A stretch of DNA of 64,000 bases from Thauera sedimentorum (GCF_014489115.1 NZ_JACTAH010000002.1:868001-932000), one strand, 5' to 3'; shown: positions 39,096 to 49,173, counted from the first letter of the stretch. The notes: a model not told the origin generated them from the letters alone. Translations and numbers: made by a program.

Positions 39096-39917
39096 ATGAC
39101 CCCGCAATGTCCCGAACGCCTGCTGGGCCGCCTGTCGATCGATGCCCCGGCCGGCAGCGCGCTGTCCGATACCCGGGTGCGCCTGCTGGAGGCGATCGAC
39201 CGCCTCGGCTCGATCAACCAGGCCGCCAAGGCGGTGCCCTTGTCCTACAAGGCGGCCTGGGACGCGGTGGACACCATGAACAACCTGTCGCCCGAACCGC
39301 TGGTGGTACGCGTCACCGGCGGGCGCCAGGGCGGCGGCACGCTGCTCACCGACTACGGCCGGCGCATGGTGGCGATGTACCGCGCGCTGGAGATCGAGAC
39401 CCAGGCGGCGCTGGAGCGCGTGGCCGCGCGCCTGGCCGACGACGGCCCGGTGAGCATCGACGAGTTCCGCCGCCTGATGCAGCGCATGGCCATGAAGACC
39501 AGCGCACGCAACCAGTTCTCCGGCCCCATCGTAGCGCTGCGTGACGGCGAGGTGGATTACGAGGTGCGCCTGCGTCTGGACAAGCACACCGAGATCGTCG
39601 CGGTGATCACCAAGGCCAGCGCGGAGAACCTCGCCCTGGCGATCGGCAAGGAAGTGTTCGCCCTGGTCAAGTCCTCCTCGGTGCTGCTGTCCACCGACAG
39701 CGAGATCCGCCTGACCGCGCGCAATCAGCTGTGGGGCGAGGTTTCGGCCATCCATGAAGGCTCGGTGAACGATGAGGTCACCCTGCTGCTGCCCTCGGGC
39801 AAGAACGTGACCGCAGTGGTCACCCACGGCAGTTGCGAAAACCTCGGCCTGGCGGTCGGCACCCGCGCCTGCGCCATCTTCAAGTCGTCCAGCGTGATCC
39901 TGGCGACCTACGACTGA
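39096..39917 (+). CDS. modE: Molybdate-responsive transcriptional regulator ModE
   Basis: A 273-residue ModE: N-terminal winged helix (residues about 25-120, with SINQAAKAVPLSYKAAWDAV and GGTLLTDYGRRMV) followed by two Mop domains (KTSARNQFSGPIVAL and RLTARNQLWGEVSAI). Molybdate binding to the Mop pair makes ModE repress transporter genes. ATG at 39096 follows AAAGGAG by 6 bases; the in-frame ATG at 39075 would add 7 residues. It precedes modABC, which it presumably controls along with itself. Confidence 0.96.
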   Translation: MTPQCPERLLGRLSIDAPAGSALSDTRVRLLEAIDRLGSINQAAKAVPLSYKAAWDAVDTMNNLSPEPLVVRVTGGRQGGGTLLTDYGRRMVAMYRALEIETQAALERVAARLADDGPVSIDEFRRLMQRMAMKTSARNQFSGPIVALRDGEVDYEVRLRLDKHTEIVAVITKASAENLALAIGKEVFALVKSSSVLLSTDSEIRLTARNQLWGEVSAIHEGSVNDEVTLLLPSGKNVTAVVTHGSCENLGLAVGTRACAIFKSSSVILATYD

Positions 39918-39946
39918 TCTTCCCTTCACCCTGATGGAGTAAGACG

Positions 39947-40708
39947 ATGAAACCTGTTTCCCGAGTCCTGGCCGTCCTGGCGGTTGCGATTCTCCCGGGC
40001 CTGTCCGCGGCGGCCGAGATCAAGGTGGCGGTGGCCGCCAACTTCAACGGCACGCTGCAGAAGCTGGCCGCGATGTACAAGGCGGCCAGCGGCCACACCC
40101 TGGTGCTGAGCGCCGGCTCGTCCGGGGCGTTGACCACGCAGATCGTCAATGGCGCGCCGTTCGACGTCTTCCTCTCGGCCGATTCGGCGCGTCCGGAAAA
40201 GCTCGAGGCCGATGGCCTCGCCGTGCCGGGCTCGCGCTTCGTCTATGCGCTGGGCGTACCGGTGCTGTGGAGCGCGTCGGCCGGCGTGGTCGATGACGAG
40301 GGCAAGGTGCTGCGCGAGGGTAGCTTCCGCCACCTGGCGATCGCCGAGCCGCGCAATGCACCCTATGGCGCCGCCGCGCAGCAGATCATGAGCACGCTGG
40401 GGGTGTGGGACGCGCTGGAAGCGGCCGGCAGGGTGGTCAAGGGCAACTCCATCGGGCAGACCCATGGCCAGGTCGCCTCCGGCGCGGCGGAACTCGGCTT
40501 CGTCGCGCTGGCGCAGATCAAGGGGGCAGACGGCATTCCGGGCTCGCACTGGATTCCGCCGACCGACATGTATACGCCGATCGCACAGGCCGCGGTGGCG
40601 CTCAAGCGCGCCGACCATCCGGCCGCGGCGGCCGATTTCCTCGCCTGGCTGCGCAGCGACGCTGCGGCGCGCAAGGTGATCGAGGACGCCGGTTACGGCC
40701 TGGAGTGA
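39947..40708 (+). CDS. modA: Molybdate ABC transporter, periplasmic binding protein
   Basis: A 253-residue secreted protein with a signal peptide of about 24 residues ending LSAAAEIK. The mature start IKVAVAANFNGTLQKLA, LSAGSSGALTTQIVNGAPFDVFLSAD and NSIGQTHGQVASGAAELGFVAL are typical of ModA, which grips molybdate or tungstate in the periplasm. It is 29 bases after modE and leads modABC. Confidence 0.96.
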   Translation: MKPVSRVLAVLAVAILPGLSAAAEIKVAVAANFNGTLQKLAAMYKAASGHTLVLSAGSSGALTTQIVNGAPFDVFLSADSARPEKLEADGLAVPGSRFVYALGVPVLWSASAGVVDDEGKVLREGSFRHLAIAEPRNAPYGAAAQQIMSTLGVWDALEAAGRVVKGNSIGQTHGQVASGAAELGFVALAQIKGADGIPGSHWIPPTDMYTPIAQAAVALKRADHPAAAADFLAWLRSDAAARKVIEDAGYGLE

Positions 40709-40718
40709 GTCGGCAAGC

Positions 40719-41408
40719 ATGCAATTGTCCGCGCAAGACCTCACCGCGCTGTGGATCACCTTCAAGCTCGCAGCGGTCAGCACCGCGATCCTGATCGTGC
40801 TGTGCACACCGCTGGCCTGGTGGCTGGCGCGGACCGCCTGGCGCGGCAAGATCGTGGTCGAAGCCTTCGTCTCGCTGCCACTGGTCCTGCCGCCCACCGT
40901 GCTCGGCTTCTACCTGTTGTTGCTGCTCGGCCCGCGCGGCGTGGTGGGCGGCTTCTTCGAGGACATCGGCGTCGGTCACCTGGCCTTCACCTTCACCGGC
41001 CTGGTGATCGGCTCGATGATCTATTCCCTGCCCTTCGTGGTGCAGCCGCTGCAGAACGCCTTCGCCGCCACCGGGCAGCGCATGCTGGAGGCGGCGGCCA
41101 CGCTGCGCGCCTCGCCGCTGGATCGTTTCCTGAGCGTGTCGCTGCCGCTCGCGCGGCGTGGTTTCCTCACCGCGGCGGTGCTGTCCTTCGCCCACACGCT
41201 GGGCGAATTCGGGGTGATCATCATGGTCGGCGGCAACATCCCCGGGCGCACCCAGGTGGCTTCCATCGCCATCTTCAATCATGTCGAGGCGATGGACTTC
41301 GAGTCCGCCCACGCGCTGGCGGCCATCCTGGTGGTGCTCGCCTTCTCGCTGCTGTTCGCGGTGTACGCGATCAACCGGCGCTTCAAGGTGGTGGGGGTGG
41401 CGCAATGA
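40719..41408 (+). CDS. modB: Molybdate ABC transporter, permease
   Basis: A 229-residue inner-membrane permease with about five helices. [17 protein letters not shown] and the EAA-type loop [20 protein letters not shown], which docks on ModC, are present, as is [18 protein letters not shown]. It starts 10 bases after modA and overlaps modC by 4 bases. Confidence 0.96.
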   Translation: MQLSAQDLTALWITFKLAAVSTAILIVLCTPLAWWLARTAWRGKIVVEAFVSLPLVLPPTVLGFYLLLLLGPRGVVGGFFEDIGVGHLAFTFTGLVIGSMIYSLPFVVQPLQNAFAATGQRMLEAAATLRASPLDRFLSVSLPLARRGFLTAAVLSFAHTLGEFGVIIMVGGNIPGRTQVASIAIFNHVEAMDFESAHALAAILVVLAFSLLFAVYAINRRFKVVGVAQ

Positions 41409-42475
41409 GCATCGAGGCGCGTTTCCGGGTCGATCGCGGCGGCTTCGTGCTGGACGTGGATCTGTCGCTGCCCGCGCGCGGGGTGAGCGCGCTGTTCGGC
41501 CGCTCGGGCTCTGGCAAGACCACGCTGCTGCGTTGCGTGGCCGGCCTGGAGCAGGCTGCGGGCGGACGCCTGGTGGTGAATGGCGAGACCTGGCAGGACG
41601 GCGTCACCTTTCTGCCCACCCACAAGCGCCCGCTCGGCTACGTCTTCCAGGAGGCCAGCCTGTTCCCGCATCTCGATGCGGCGGCCAACATGCGCTACGG
41701 GCTGCGCCGCACCCCGGCGGGCGAGCGCCGCGTGGGCTGGGACGAGGTGATCGAGCTGCTGGGCATCGGCCACCTGCTGACGCGCTATCCGGACGCCCTG
41801 TCGGGCGGCGAGCGCCAGCGCGTGGCGCTCGCCCGTGCGCTGCTCACCAGCCCGCGCCTGCTGTTGATGGACGAGCCGCTCTCGGCGCTCGATCACGCGC
41901 GCAAGCAGGAGATCCTGCCCTACCTGGAGCGCCTGCACGACGAGCTGGACATCCCGGTGCTCTACGTCAGCCACGCGCCGGACGAGGTCGCCCGCCTGGC
42001 CGACCACGTGGTGCTGATGGAAGACGGCCGGGTGGTGACGAGCGGCGGCCTGCAGGACACGCTGGCCCGCCTCGACCTGCCGCTGGCCTTCGCGGAAGAC
42101 GCCGGGGTGGTCATCGAGGCGCGTGTCGGCCACCACGATGAACGCTATCACCTGACGCGGCTGGACTTCCCCGGTGGCCATGTATTCGTTGCACGGCGTC
42201 CGGAAGCCCCAGGCAACCGCCTGCGTTTCCGCGTGCATGCGCGCGACGTCAGCCTGGCCTTCTGCAAGGTGGAGGGCACCAGCATCACCAACCTGCTGCC
42301 CGCCATGGTCAGCGAGATCGCCGACGCCGACACCCCGGCGCACGTGCTGGTGCGCCTGGAGGCCGAGGGCACGCCGCTGATCGCGCGCATTACCCGGCGT
42401 TCACTGGACCAGTTGCAGATCGAACCCGGGCTGCGCATGTGGGCGCAGATCAAGGCGGTGGCGCTGCTGGGCTGA
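41405..42475 (+). CDS. modC: Molybdate ABC transporter, ATPase with Mop domain
   Basis: A 356-residue ATPase: Walker [15 protein letters not shown], signature [16 protein letters not shown], Walker [13 protein letters not shown] and switch [14 protein letters not shown]. The C-terminal 70 residues are a TOBE/Mop regulatory domain ([14 protein letters not shown]) that can sense molybdate and shut the transporter. ATGA overlap with modB. It ends the mod operon. Confidence 0.96.
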   Translation: MSIEARFRVDRGGFVLDVDLSLPARGVSALFGRSGSGKTTLLRCVAGLEQAAGGRLVVNGETWQDGVTFLPTHKRPLGYVFQEASLFPHLDAAANMRYGLRRTPAGERRVGWDEVIELLGIGHLLTRYPDALSGGERQRVALARALLTSPRLLLMDEPLSALDHARKQEILPYLERLHDELDIPVLYVSHAPDEVARLADHVVLMEDGRVVTSGGLQDTLARLDLPLAFAEDAGVVIEARVGHHDERYHLTRLDFPGGHVFVARRPEAPGNRLRFRVHARDVSLAFCKVEGTSITNLLPAMVSEIADADTPAHVLVRLEAEGTPLIARITRRSLDQLQIEPGLRMWAQIKAVALLG

Positions 42476-42531
42476 GCGGGCGGAGTGCATCGGCTATCAT
42501 TGCCCCTTTTCCCTGCAAGGCTGATGCCGCC

Positions 42532-43173
42532 ATGCTTCACTGCCGCACCATCCCCGTCACCCCCTTCGAACAGAACTGCTCGCTGCTGTGGTGCGACGCC
42601 ACCGGCCGCGCGGCGGTGGTCGATCCGGGCGGCGACATCGAGCGCATCCTCGCCGCCGTGCGCGAGGAAGGCGTGCAGGTCGAGAAGATCCTCATCACCC
42701 ACGGCCACATCGACCATGCCGGCGGCACCGCCGCGCTGGCGCGCCAGCTGAAGGTGCCGATCGAGGGCCCGCAGGAGGAAGACCGCTTCTGGATCGCCGG
42801 CATGCCGCAGCAGAGCAAGATGTTCGGCTTTCCCGAGGTGGACAGCTTCGAGCCCGAGCGCTGGCTGAACGACGGCGACACGGTCACCGTGGGCGCGGAA
42901 ACCCTGCAGGTCATCCATGCCCCGGGCCACACGCCGGGACACGTGGTGTTCTTCCACCCGGGCAGCCGGCTGGCCATCGTCGGCGACGTGCTGTTCGCCG
43001 GCTCCATCGGGCGCACCGACTTCCCGCGCGGCGACCACGCCACGCTGATCGCCTCGATCCGCGAGAAGCTCTTCCCGCTCGGCGACGACGTCACTTTCGT
43101 GCCCGGCCACGGCCCGCGCTCGACCTTCGGCGACGAGCGCGCCGACAATCCCTACGTGGGGGACTACGCATGA
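42532..43173 (+). CDS. Metallo-beta-lactamase-fold hydrolase (glyoxalase II-like, YcbL type)
   Basis: A 213-residue hydrolase with the metal motif THGHIDHAGG (residues about 55-64), the second-site His in HAPGHTPGHVVFF, the bridging Asp in IVGDVLFAGSIGRTDFP and the last His in FVPGHGP. The length and the FAGSIGRTDFP segment fit the YcbL/short glyoxalase II subgroup, which hydrolyses thioesters. The ATG at 42532 is the only credible one close to the conserved start. It overlaps the next gene by four bases. Confidence 0.9.
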   Translation: MLHCRTIPVTPFEQNCSLLWCDATGRAAVVDPGGDIERILAAVREEGVQVEKILITHGHIDHAGGTAALARQLKVPIEGPQEEDRFWIAGMPQQSKMFGFPEVDSFEPERWLNDGDTVTVGAETLQVIHAPGHTPGHVVFFHPGSRLAIVGDVLFAGSIGRTDFPRGDHATLIASIREKLFPLGDDVTFVPGHGPRSTFGDERADNPYVGDYA

Positions 43174-44501
43174 GGGTGGCGATCCTCGAGGACGACCCGG
43201 TACACCGCGACACGCTGTCGGCCTGGCTGCGCGAGGCCGGCCACGACGTGCATGCCTTCCCCTGCGGGCGCGACTTCATCCGCAGCGCAGGGCGCGAGAG
43301 CTTCGACCTCTACCTGCTCGACTGGACCCTGCCCGACATGACCGGCCACGACGTGCTGCGCTGGGCGCGCGAGGACCGCGGCGACGACGTGCCGGCCATC
43401 TTCACCACCGCGCGCGACGCCGAGGAGGACGTGGTGGCCGCGTTGTCCGTTGGTGCGGACGACTACATCGTCAAGCCGATGCGCCGCTTCGAGACCCTGT
43501 CGCGCATCGAGGCGGTGATGCGGCGGGCGCGCCCGGTGGCAGCCGATCCGGTGCTGGAAGTGGGCGCCTACCGCTTCGACACCGCGACGAAGGCAGCCAG
43601 CTGCGAGGGTGAGCCCGTGGCGCTGACCGAAAAGGAATTCGACCTGGCGGTCTTCCTGTTCCGCAACCTCGGCCGCCTGATCTCCCGCGGACACATGCTG
43701 GAGGCGGTGTGGGGGCGCAACCCCAATGTCGCCACCCGCACCGTGGACACCCACATCAGCCGGGTGCGCGCCAAGCTGGGCCTGCGTCCCGAGCGCGGTT
43801 TCCGCCTGAGCCCGACCTACAACTACGGTTATCGCCTGGAGCGGCTCGAAGCACCGCCGGTGGCTGCCGGCGACGCCGATGCCGCGCAGGGCGGGCAGCC
43901 ACCCGTCGCAGCCCACCCGGAGGCGCACGCGGCCAGGCAGCAGATCGACGAACTCCAGCAGGAGCTCGACAAGGCGAGCCGCCTGTTGCGCCATGATCAG
44001 CTGACCGGCCTGCTGAGCCGGCGGGGCCTGGAAGAGCTGTTCGACAAGGAGGCCGCGCGCGCAGCGCGTCTCGCGCGCCCGCTGTGTCTGGCGGTGCTGG
44101 ACCTGGACAATTTCAAGCAGATCAACGACGAACTGGGGCACAAGGCCGGCGATGAGGCGCTCCGGTATTGCGCCGAGGCAATCCGTCGCAACCTGCGCCC
44201 GCAGGATGGTGCCGGACGTTATGGCGGCGAGGAGTTCGTCATCGTCTATCCGGAGACCGGGCTGGAACAGGCCGCTACTGCCCTGGACCGGTTGCGCCGC
44301 GAGCTGGCGGACACGGCGTTCCGGGCCGGCGGTCAGGACATGGCGATCACCTTCAGCGGCGGGGTCACGGCCTGGCAGGCGGGCGAAAGCGCCGAGGCCG
44401 TGCTTGAGCGGGCGGACGAGGCGATGTACCGGGCCAAGCGGGCCGGCAAGGACAGGGTCATCGCCGTGCAGGCACCGGCAGCGGTCGACGAAATCGGATG
44501 A
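43170..44501 (+). CDS. Response regulator with receiver, winged helix and GGDEF domains
   Basis: A 443-residue protein with three domains in an uncommon order. The receiver (1-118) has acidic Asp8/Asp9, phospho-acceptor Asp51 and Lys102. An OmpR-type DNA-binding winged helix (about 130-224) shows TEKEFDLAVFLFRNLGRLIS and VDTHISRVRAKLG. A coiled linker (about 252-275) leads to a diguanylate cyclase domain with GGEEF at 352-356 and an intact inhibitory RxxD (RPQD, 343-346) five residues before it. It could both bind DNA and make c-di-GMP when phosphorylated. The likely kinase is the CHASE2 protein two genes downstream. Confidence 0.9.
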   Translation: MRVAILEDDPVHRDTLSAWLREAGHDVHAFPCGRDFIRSAGRESFDLYLLDWTLPDMTGHDVLRWAREDRGDDVPAIFTTARDAEEDVVAALSVGADDYIVKPMRRFETLSRIEAVMRRARPVAADPVLEVGAYRFDTATKAASCEGEPVALTEKEFDLAVFLFRNLGRLISRGHMLEAVWGRNPNVATRTVDTHISRVRAKLGLRPERGFRLSPTYNYGYRLERLEAPPVAAGDADAAQGGQPPVAAHPEAHAARQQIDELQQELDKASRLLRHDQLTGLLSRRGLEELFDKEAARAARLARPLCLAVLDLDNFKQINDELGHKAGDEALRYCAEAIRRNLRPQDGAGRYGGEEFVIVYPETGLEQAATALDRLRRELADTAFRAGGQDMAITFSGGVTAWQAGESAEAVLERADEAMYRAKRAGKDRVIAVQAPAAVDEIG

Positions 44502-44624
44502 GGTTCGGGGCGCCGACGAAGGGGGTATTGGTGTGCGGGATGCCGATTTTGCGTGATTTTGCAATTGACGGCGGGCATCGGTGATTAGAATCGACCGCCT
44601 TCCACCTTCCCCTCTGGCGCCCTC

Positions 44625-46226
44625 ATGACGTTCCGCCGTATTCCCGTCATCATCCGTGGCCTGCTGTTGAGCGGGCTGGTCCTCGCAGCCGGCGCTGCCG
44701 TGGCCGACGACATCCGCTACCGGGTGGTCGCCGGCGACACCCTGATCGGCCTGGGCGAGCGCTTCCTCGCGCGGCCGTCGGCCTGGCCCCGCCTGCAGCA
44801 GCTCAACGGCGTGGCCGATCCCTACAGCATCCCGGTCGGCACCGTGCTGCGCATCCCGCGCGGCATGCTGCGTCCGGAGCCGCGCGCCATGCGGGTCGAG
44901 GCGGTGAGCGGCGCGGCGCTGGCCGACGGCCGCGCGCTGGCCGCCGGGGACGAGGTGAAGTCGGGCGCCCGGCTCAGTACCGGCGCCGACGGCCACGTAT
45001 CCCTGCGCCTGCCCGACGGTTCCACGCTGGAACTGCCCGCGCGCTCGCGCCTGCAGGTCGAGCGCCTGCACGGCCATCCGGACCTGGCCGGCGAGGACGT
45101 CGGCCTGCGTCTGGAAGAGGGCCGGGTGGAATCCCATACCGAGCCGCAGCGCGGACCCGCGGCGCGCTACCGCATCGAGACGCCCACCGCGGTGATCGGC
45201 GTGCGCGGCACCGATTTCCGCGTGGCCAACGACGCGCAGACCGGCATCAGCCGCGCGGAAGTGACCCACGGCCGGGTCGAGGTCGGCGCGCGCGGCGTGC
45301 GCCGGGCGCTCGACGCCGGCTTCGGCCTGCTCGCCGACGGCTCCCGCGCCCTGGGCCGTCCGCAGCCCCTGCCGCCGGCGCCCGACCTCGGCGGCTGGCC
45401 GACCCTGTTCATCGAGCCGGTGGTGCGCTTCGCCCTGCCGGCGGTCGACGGCGCCGAGCGCTGGCGGGTGCAGGTCGCCGCAAACCCGGACTTCCGTCCG
45501 GTGCTGGCCGAGCGCAGCGCGCGCGGCGAGGTCCGCTTCGACGGACTGCCGGACGGCGAATACCACCTGCGCGCCCGCCTGGTCGATGCGCAAGGCCTGG
45601 AAGGCCACGACGCGCTGCACAGCTTCCGCCTCAAGGCCCGGCCGGAACCGCCCTTCCCCGGCCAACCGGCCGATCTCGGCAAGGCGCCTGCCGGCCCGGT
45701 GAACTTCGTCTGGAGCGGTGCGCCGGAGGCGGCGAGCTACCGCTTCGAACTGGTCGCTGGCGAGGATTTCAGCGCACCCGGGACGGTGCGCGAAGCCCTG
45801 ACCGATACCGGCCTGCGTCGTGAGCTGGCCCCGGGTAGTTACCGCTGGCGGGTGGCCAGCGTGCGCGCCGACGGCGACCACGGACCGTGGTCCGCCGTGT
45901 CGCGCCTGGTGGTGCGCGAGCCCGCGGCCGTGCCCGAACCGCCGGAAGTGGGCGAGGACACGCTGGCCTTCCGCTGGGCCGGCGAGCCGGGCCAGCGTTT
46001 CGACTACCAGTTCGCCGTGCAGGACGACTTTGCCGAAGTGCTGCATGCCGGCACGGTCGCCGAACCGGCGGTGCAGCTGCCGCGTCCGGCGCCGGACACC
46101 TACTACATGCGCGTGCGTGCGATCGACGCCGACGGCTTCGTCGGCGCCTGGTCCGGCGCGCAGCGCATCATCGTTCCGGCCGACTTCCCGTGGTGGATGT
46201 TGCTGCTGCCGCTGCTCGCGCTCTGA
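44625..46226 (+). CDS. LysM and FecR domain envelope protein
   Basis: A 533-residue exported protein. A signal peptide (about 1-27, ending AAVADD) precedes a LysM domain (about 31-80; YRVVAGDTLIGLGERF) that would bind peptidoglycan, a FecR domain (about 105-210; RIETPTAVIGVRGTDF) and two or three Ig/fibronectin-like repeats with WRVQVAANPDF and YRWRVASVRADGDHGPWS. It ends in a short hydrophobic FPWWMLLLPLLAL. FecR domains relay signals across the periplasm. It lies between the response regulator and the CHASE2 kinase and probably feeds that kinase. The kinase gene seems to start within its last codons. Confidence 0.85.
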   Translation: MTFRRIPVIIRGLLLSGLVLAAGAAVADDIRYRVVAGDTLIGLGERFLARPSAWPRLQQLNGVADPYSIPVGTVLRIPRGMLRPEPRAMRVEAVSGAALADGRALAAGDEVKSGARLSTGADGHVSLRLPDGSTLELPARSRLQVERLHGHPDLAGEDVGLRLEEGRVESHTEPQRGPAARYRIETPTAVIGVRGTDFRVANDAQTGISRAEVTHGRVEVGARGVRRALDAGFGLLADGSRALGRPQPLPPAPDLGGWPTLFIEPVVRFALPAVDGAERWRVQVAANPDFRPVLAERSARGEVRFDGLPDGEYHLRARLVDAQGLEGHDALHSFRLKARPEPPFPGQPADLGKAPAGPVNFVWSGAPEAASYRFELVAGEDFSAPGTVREALTDTGLRRELAPGSYRWRVASVRADGDHGPWSAVSRLVVREPAAVPEPPEVGEDTLAFRWAGEPGQRFDYQFAVQDDFAEVLHAGTVAEPAVQLPRPAPDTYYMRVRAIDADGFVGAWSGAQRIIVPADFPWWMLLLPLLAL

Positions 46227-48535
46227 ACGGCCTGCGCCGCCTGGTCGGCCAGCCGCTGGCCGAGTGGCTGGCGGTGACCGTGGTGTGCGCCGGGCTGGCC
46301 GGCGGCGCGGCCTGGAACGGCTGGCTGTGGCGGGTGGACAGCCTGCTCTACGACGCGGCCATGGCCACCCAGCGCCTGCCGGCCGACCCGGCGGTGGCCA
46401 TCGTCGCGATCGACGACCACAGCCTCGCGGAGATCGGTCGCTGGCCCTGGCCGCGAGCAGTGCATGCGGCGCTGATCGAGCAGCTTGCACAGGCCGGCGC
46501 CGACGTGGTCGCGCTGGACATCATCCTCGCGGAGTCCGACCCGGAGGAGCGTGCCGGCGATGCGGCGCTCGCACGGGCGATGGCCGCGCACGGCCGCGTG
46601 GTGCTGCCGGTCACCCACGGCACCCGTGCGGCGGCCAGCGCGGGCGAGGCCCTGCCGGCAGCGCCCTTTGCCGAGGCGGCCGCGGCGCTCGGCCACATCC
46701 ACATCGAACTCGACCCGGACGGCATCGCGCGCAGCGCCTACCTGTGGGAGGGCATGGGCAGCGCCCGCCACCCGCAGCTGGCGCTCGCCGCGCTGCAGTT
46801 GTACGACCCCGCCGCGGCGGCGCGGGCGGGTCGACCGCCGGCCGACGACCGGGCGCTGCCGGGCTGGCGGCGCGACGGCTGGTTCCACATCCCCTTCATC
46901 GGCCCGCCGGGCAGCTTCCGCTATCTCTCCTACGCCGACGTGCTGCGCGGTGAACTGCCGTCCGGCGCACTGGCCGGCGCGGTGGTGCTGGTGGGTGCCT
47001 CCGCGGTGGGCATGGGCGACATCGTGCCCACGCCCACCTCGGGCCATGCACGGCCGATGCCGGGGGTGGAGGTGCACGCCAACGTGTTCAACGCCCTGCG
47101 TCAGGGGATCGCGGTGGTGCCGGTCGGCCGCCTCGCCGGGGCGGCGTTCGCGGTGCTGGCGGTGGCGGGCCTGCTGCTCGCCATGCTGCGTGCCGGGCCG
47201 CGCTTCACCCTGGTGGTGGCCTTTGCGGTGTCGGCGGCGGTGCTCGCCGGCAGTTGGGCGCTGCTCGCGCTCGGCCAGCTGTGGCTGCCGCCGGCTGGCG
47301 CGCTGGCCGGCTGTCTGCTGGCCTATCCGTTGTGGAGCTGGCGCCGCCTGGAAGCGGCGCAGCGCTATCTCGATACCGAGCTGGCCGCGCTGCGTGGCCT
47401 GGCCGGTCCGTTCGATACCGGCACGGTGCAGGCCGCACCGCCGGGTTCGATCGATCCCTTCCGCGCCCGCATCGCGGTGGTGCGCGACGCCGCACGGCGC
47501 GAGCGTGCCCTGCAGCGCTTCGTCGCCGATACCCTGGACGCGCTGCCGGTGGGGGTGCTGGTGGCGGATCCGGCCGGCCGGATCCGCCTGGCCAACCGCC
47601 GTGCCGCGGACCTGCTGGGCAGCGGGAGCGCCGAGGCCCAGGGCGAGATGCTCGCTGCCATGCCCTGGCCGGCTGGGCAGGCCTTCGCCGGCGGGCTGCC
47701 GATGCCCGCTGCCGGCGGCGGCTGCGTCATCGAGACCGACCAGGCGGACGGCGGCGCATTGATGGTCAGCGTCGGCGGTCTGTACGACGAGCAGGGCGGG
47801 CCGCTCGGTGCGGTGTTCGGCCTCTCCGACATCGCGCCGATCCGCGCGGCGCAGCGCAGCCGCGAGGACCTGATGTACTTCCTTTCGCACGATCTGCGCG
47901 CGCCGCTGGCCTCCATCCTCACCCTGCTCGACGGCCACCCTGCGGCCGGGGACATGACGGCGGGGAAGGCGCGGCTGGAGGGCTATGCGCGCCAGGCGCT
48001 CGGCATGGCCGACAAGCTGCTGCGCCTGGCGCGCGCCGAGGCGCTGCAGGCGGACAGCTTCAGCGAGGTGGCGCTGGAGATGCTGCTGATGGATGCCGCC
48101 GATGAAGTGTGGGCTCTCGCGCGCGGCCGCGAGCAGCGGGTCGTCACCCGCTTCGCGCCCGGAATCGAGGAGGAGGAGGCCTGCCTGGTCATGGGCGACC
48201 GCGAACTGCTGTTCCGTGCGGTGGTGAACCTGCTGACCAATGCCATCAAGTATTCGCCACGCGGCGCGGAGATCCGGCTGGCGCTCGCTGCCGAGGCCGG
48301 CGGCTGGGCGGTCGCGGTGCAGGATAGCGGCTGCGGCATCGCGCCGGAGAATCTGTCGCGCCTGTTCCGCCGCTTCGGCCGCATCGGCGCCCAACATGGC
48401 CCGGCGGTCGAAGGCGTGGGGCTCGGCCTGCTGATGGTGAGCACGGTGGCCGAGCGCCATGGCGGCTCGGTGTCGGTGCGCAGCGAGGAGGGTGCGGGCA
48501 GCACCTTCACCCTGTTCCTGCCCGCCATGCGCTGA
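46193..48535 (+). CDS. CHASE2-PAS sensor histidine kinase
   Basis: About 780 residues: N-terminal membrane helix, a large periplasmic CHASE2 sensor (VAIVAIDDHSLAEIGRWPWP; AGAVVLVGASAVGMGDIV; GVEVHANVFNALRQG), three closely spaced helices, a PAS-like stretch, then HisKA with FLSHDLRAPLASIL (phospho-His) and an ATPase domain with NLLTNAIKYSPRG, DSGCGIAPENL and GVGLGLLMVS. The start is uncertain: GTG at 46193 overlaps the FecR gene by 34 bases, and a CTG at 46223 is the only closer option. It is the expected partner of the REC-winged helix-GGDEF protein. Confidence 0.88.
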   Translation: MDVAAAAARALNGLRRLVGQPLAEWLAVTVVCAGLAGGAAWNGWLWRVDSLLYDAAMATQRLPADPAVAIVAIDDHSLAEIGRWPWPRAVHAALIEQLAQAGADVVALDIILAESDPEERAGDAALARAMAAHGRVVLPVTHGTRAAASAGEALPAAPFAEAAAALGHIHIELDPDGIARSAYLWEGMGSARHPQLALAALQLYDPAAAARAGRPPADDRALPGWRRDGWFHIPFIGPPGSFRYLSYADVLRGELPSGALAGAVVLVGASAVGMGDIVPTPTSGHARPMPGVEVHANVFNALRQGIAVVPVGRLAGAAFAVLAVAGLLLAMLRAGPRFTLVVAFAVSAAVLAGSWALLALGQLWLPPAGALAGCLLAYPLWSWRRLEAAQRYLDTELAALRGLAGPFDTGTVQAAPPGSIDPFRARIAVVRDAARRERALQRFVADTLDALPVGVLVADPAGRIRLANRRAADLLGSGSAEAQGEMLAAMPWPAGQAFAGGLPMPAAGGGCVIETDQADGGALMVSVGGLYDEQGGPLGAVFGLSDIAPIRAAQRSREDLMYFLSHDLRAPLASILTLLDGHPAAGDMTAGKARLEGYARQALGMADKLLRLARAEALQADSFSEVALEMLLMDAADEVWALARGREQRVVTRFAPGIEEEEACLVMGDRELLFRAVVNLLTNAIKYSPRGAEIRLALAAEAGGWAVAVQDSGCGIAPENLSRLFRRFGRIGAQHGPAVEGVGLGLLMVSTVAERHGGSVSVRSEEGAGSTFTLFLPAMR

Positions 48536-48551
48536 CGCCGGTCAAACGGGC

Positions 48552-48581
48552 GGCGCCCCGGCGCGAGGCCAACGGGGCGCC
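48552..48581. terminator. Hairpin between convergent kinase and mscL genes
   Basis: GGCGCCCCG (48552-48560) pairs with CGGGGCGCC (48573-48581) around a 12-base loop, in the 67-base gap between two converging genes. No U-run is present on either side, so termination is inferred from position. Confidence 0.5.
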
Positions 48582-48602
48582 CGGGCAAGGCCCGCTAGGC
48601 CT

Positions 48603-49028
48603 TCAGCGCGCCTTCAGCGCGTCGCGGATCTCGCGCAGCAGCTTGACGTCTTCCGGCTCGGGCGCGGGCTCCGGCGGCGGTGCCGGCGGTTCGGCGCGCT
48701 TGAGGCGGTTCATCGCCTTGATGGCGACGAAGATCGCGAAGGCGATGATCATGAAGTCGATGGCGGTGTTGATGAAGGAGCCGTACTTCACCAGCGGCGC
48801 GCCGGCCTTCTCGGCTTCGGCCAGGGTTTCGAAGACCTGGTCGCCGAGGTTGATGTAGAGATGGCGGAAATCCACCCCGCCCAGCAGCCGGCCGATGATG
48901 GGCATCACGATGTCCTTGACCAGCGAATCGACGATCTTGCCGAAGGCGCCGCCGATGATGACGCCCACGGCAAGATCGACGACGCTGCCGCGCATCGCGA
49001 ATTCCTTGAATTCCTTGATGAAGCTCAT
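48603..49028 (-). CDS. mscL: Large-conductance mechanosensitive channel MscL
   Basis: A 141-residue channel subunit. The N-terminal helix [20 protein letters not shown], then [20 protein letters not shown] (TM1 pore helix), a periplasmic loop, TM2 ([19 protein letters not shown]) and the charged C-terminal bundle are all typical. It opens under hypo-osmotic shock. AGGAG stands seven bases before the ATG. Confidence 0.97.
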   Translation of the reverse strand: MSFIKEFKEFAMRGSVVDLAVGVIIGGAFGKIVDSLVKDIVMPIIGRLLGGVDFRHLYINLGDQVFETLAEAEKAGAPLVKYGSFINTAIDFMIIAFAIFVAIKAMNRLKRAEPPAPPPEPAPEPEDVKLLREIRDALKAR

Positions 49029-49173
49029 GCTGGGTTCTCCTGGTCGAAGGGGTGGAAGCGCGGCGGGAATTGTCGTTGTCCGCACCCTCGCATCATAGCC
49101 AGTGGCTCGCGCGGCGCACAATCTCGGCGATGCCGCTACCATCGAGCCCCGGAGGACCATCCTGAACCCACCG

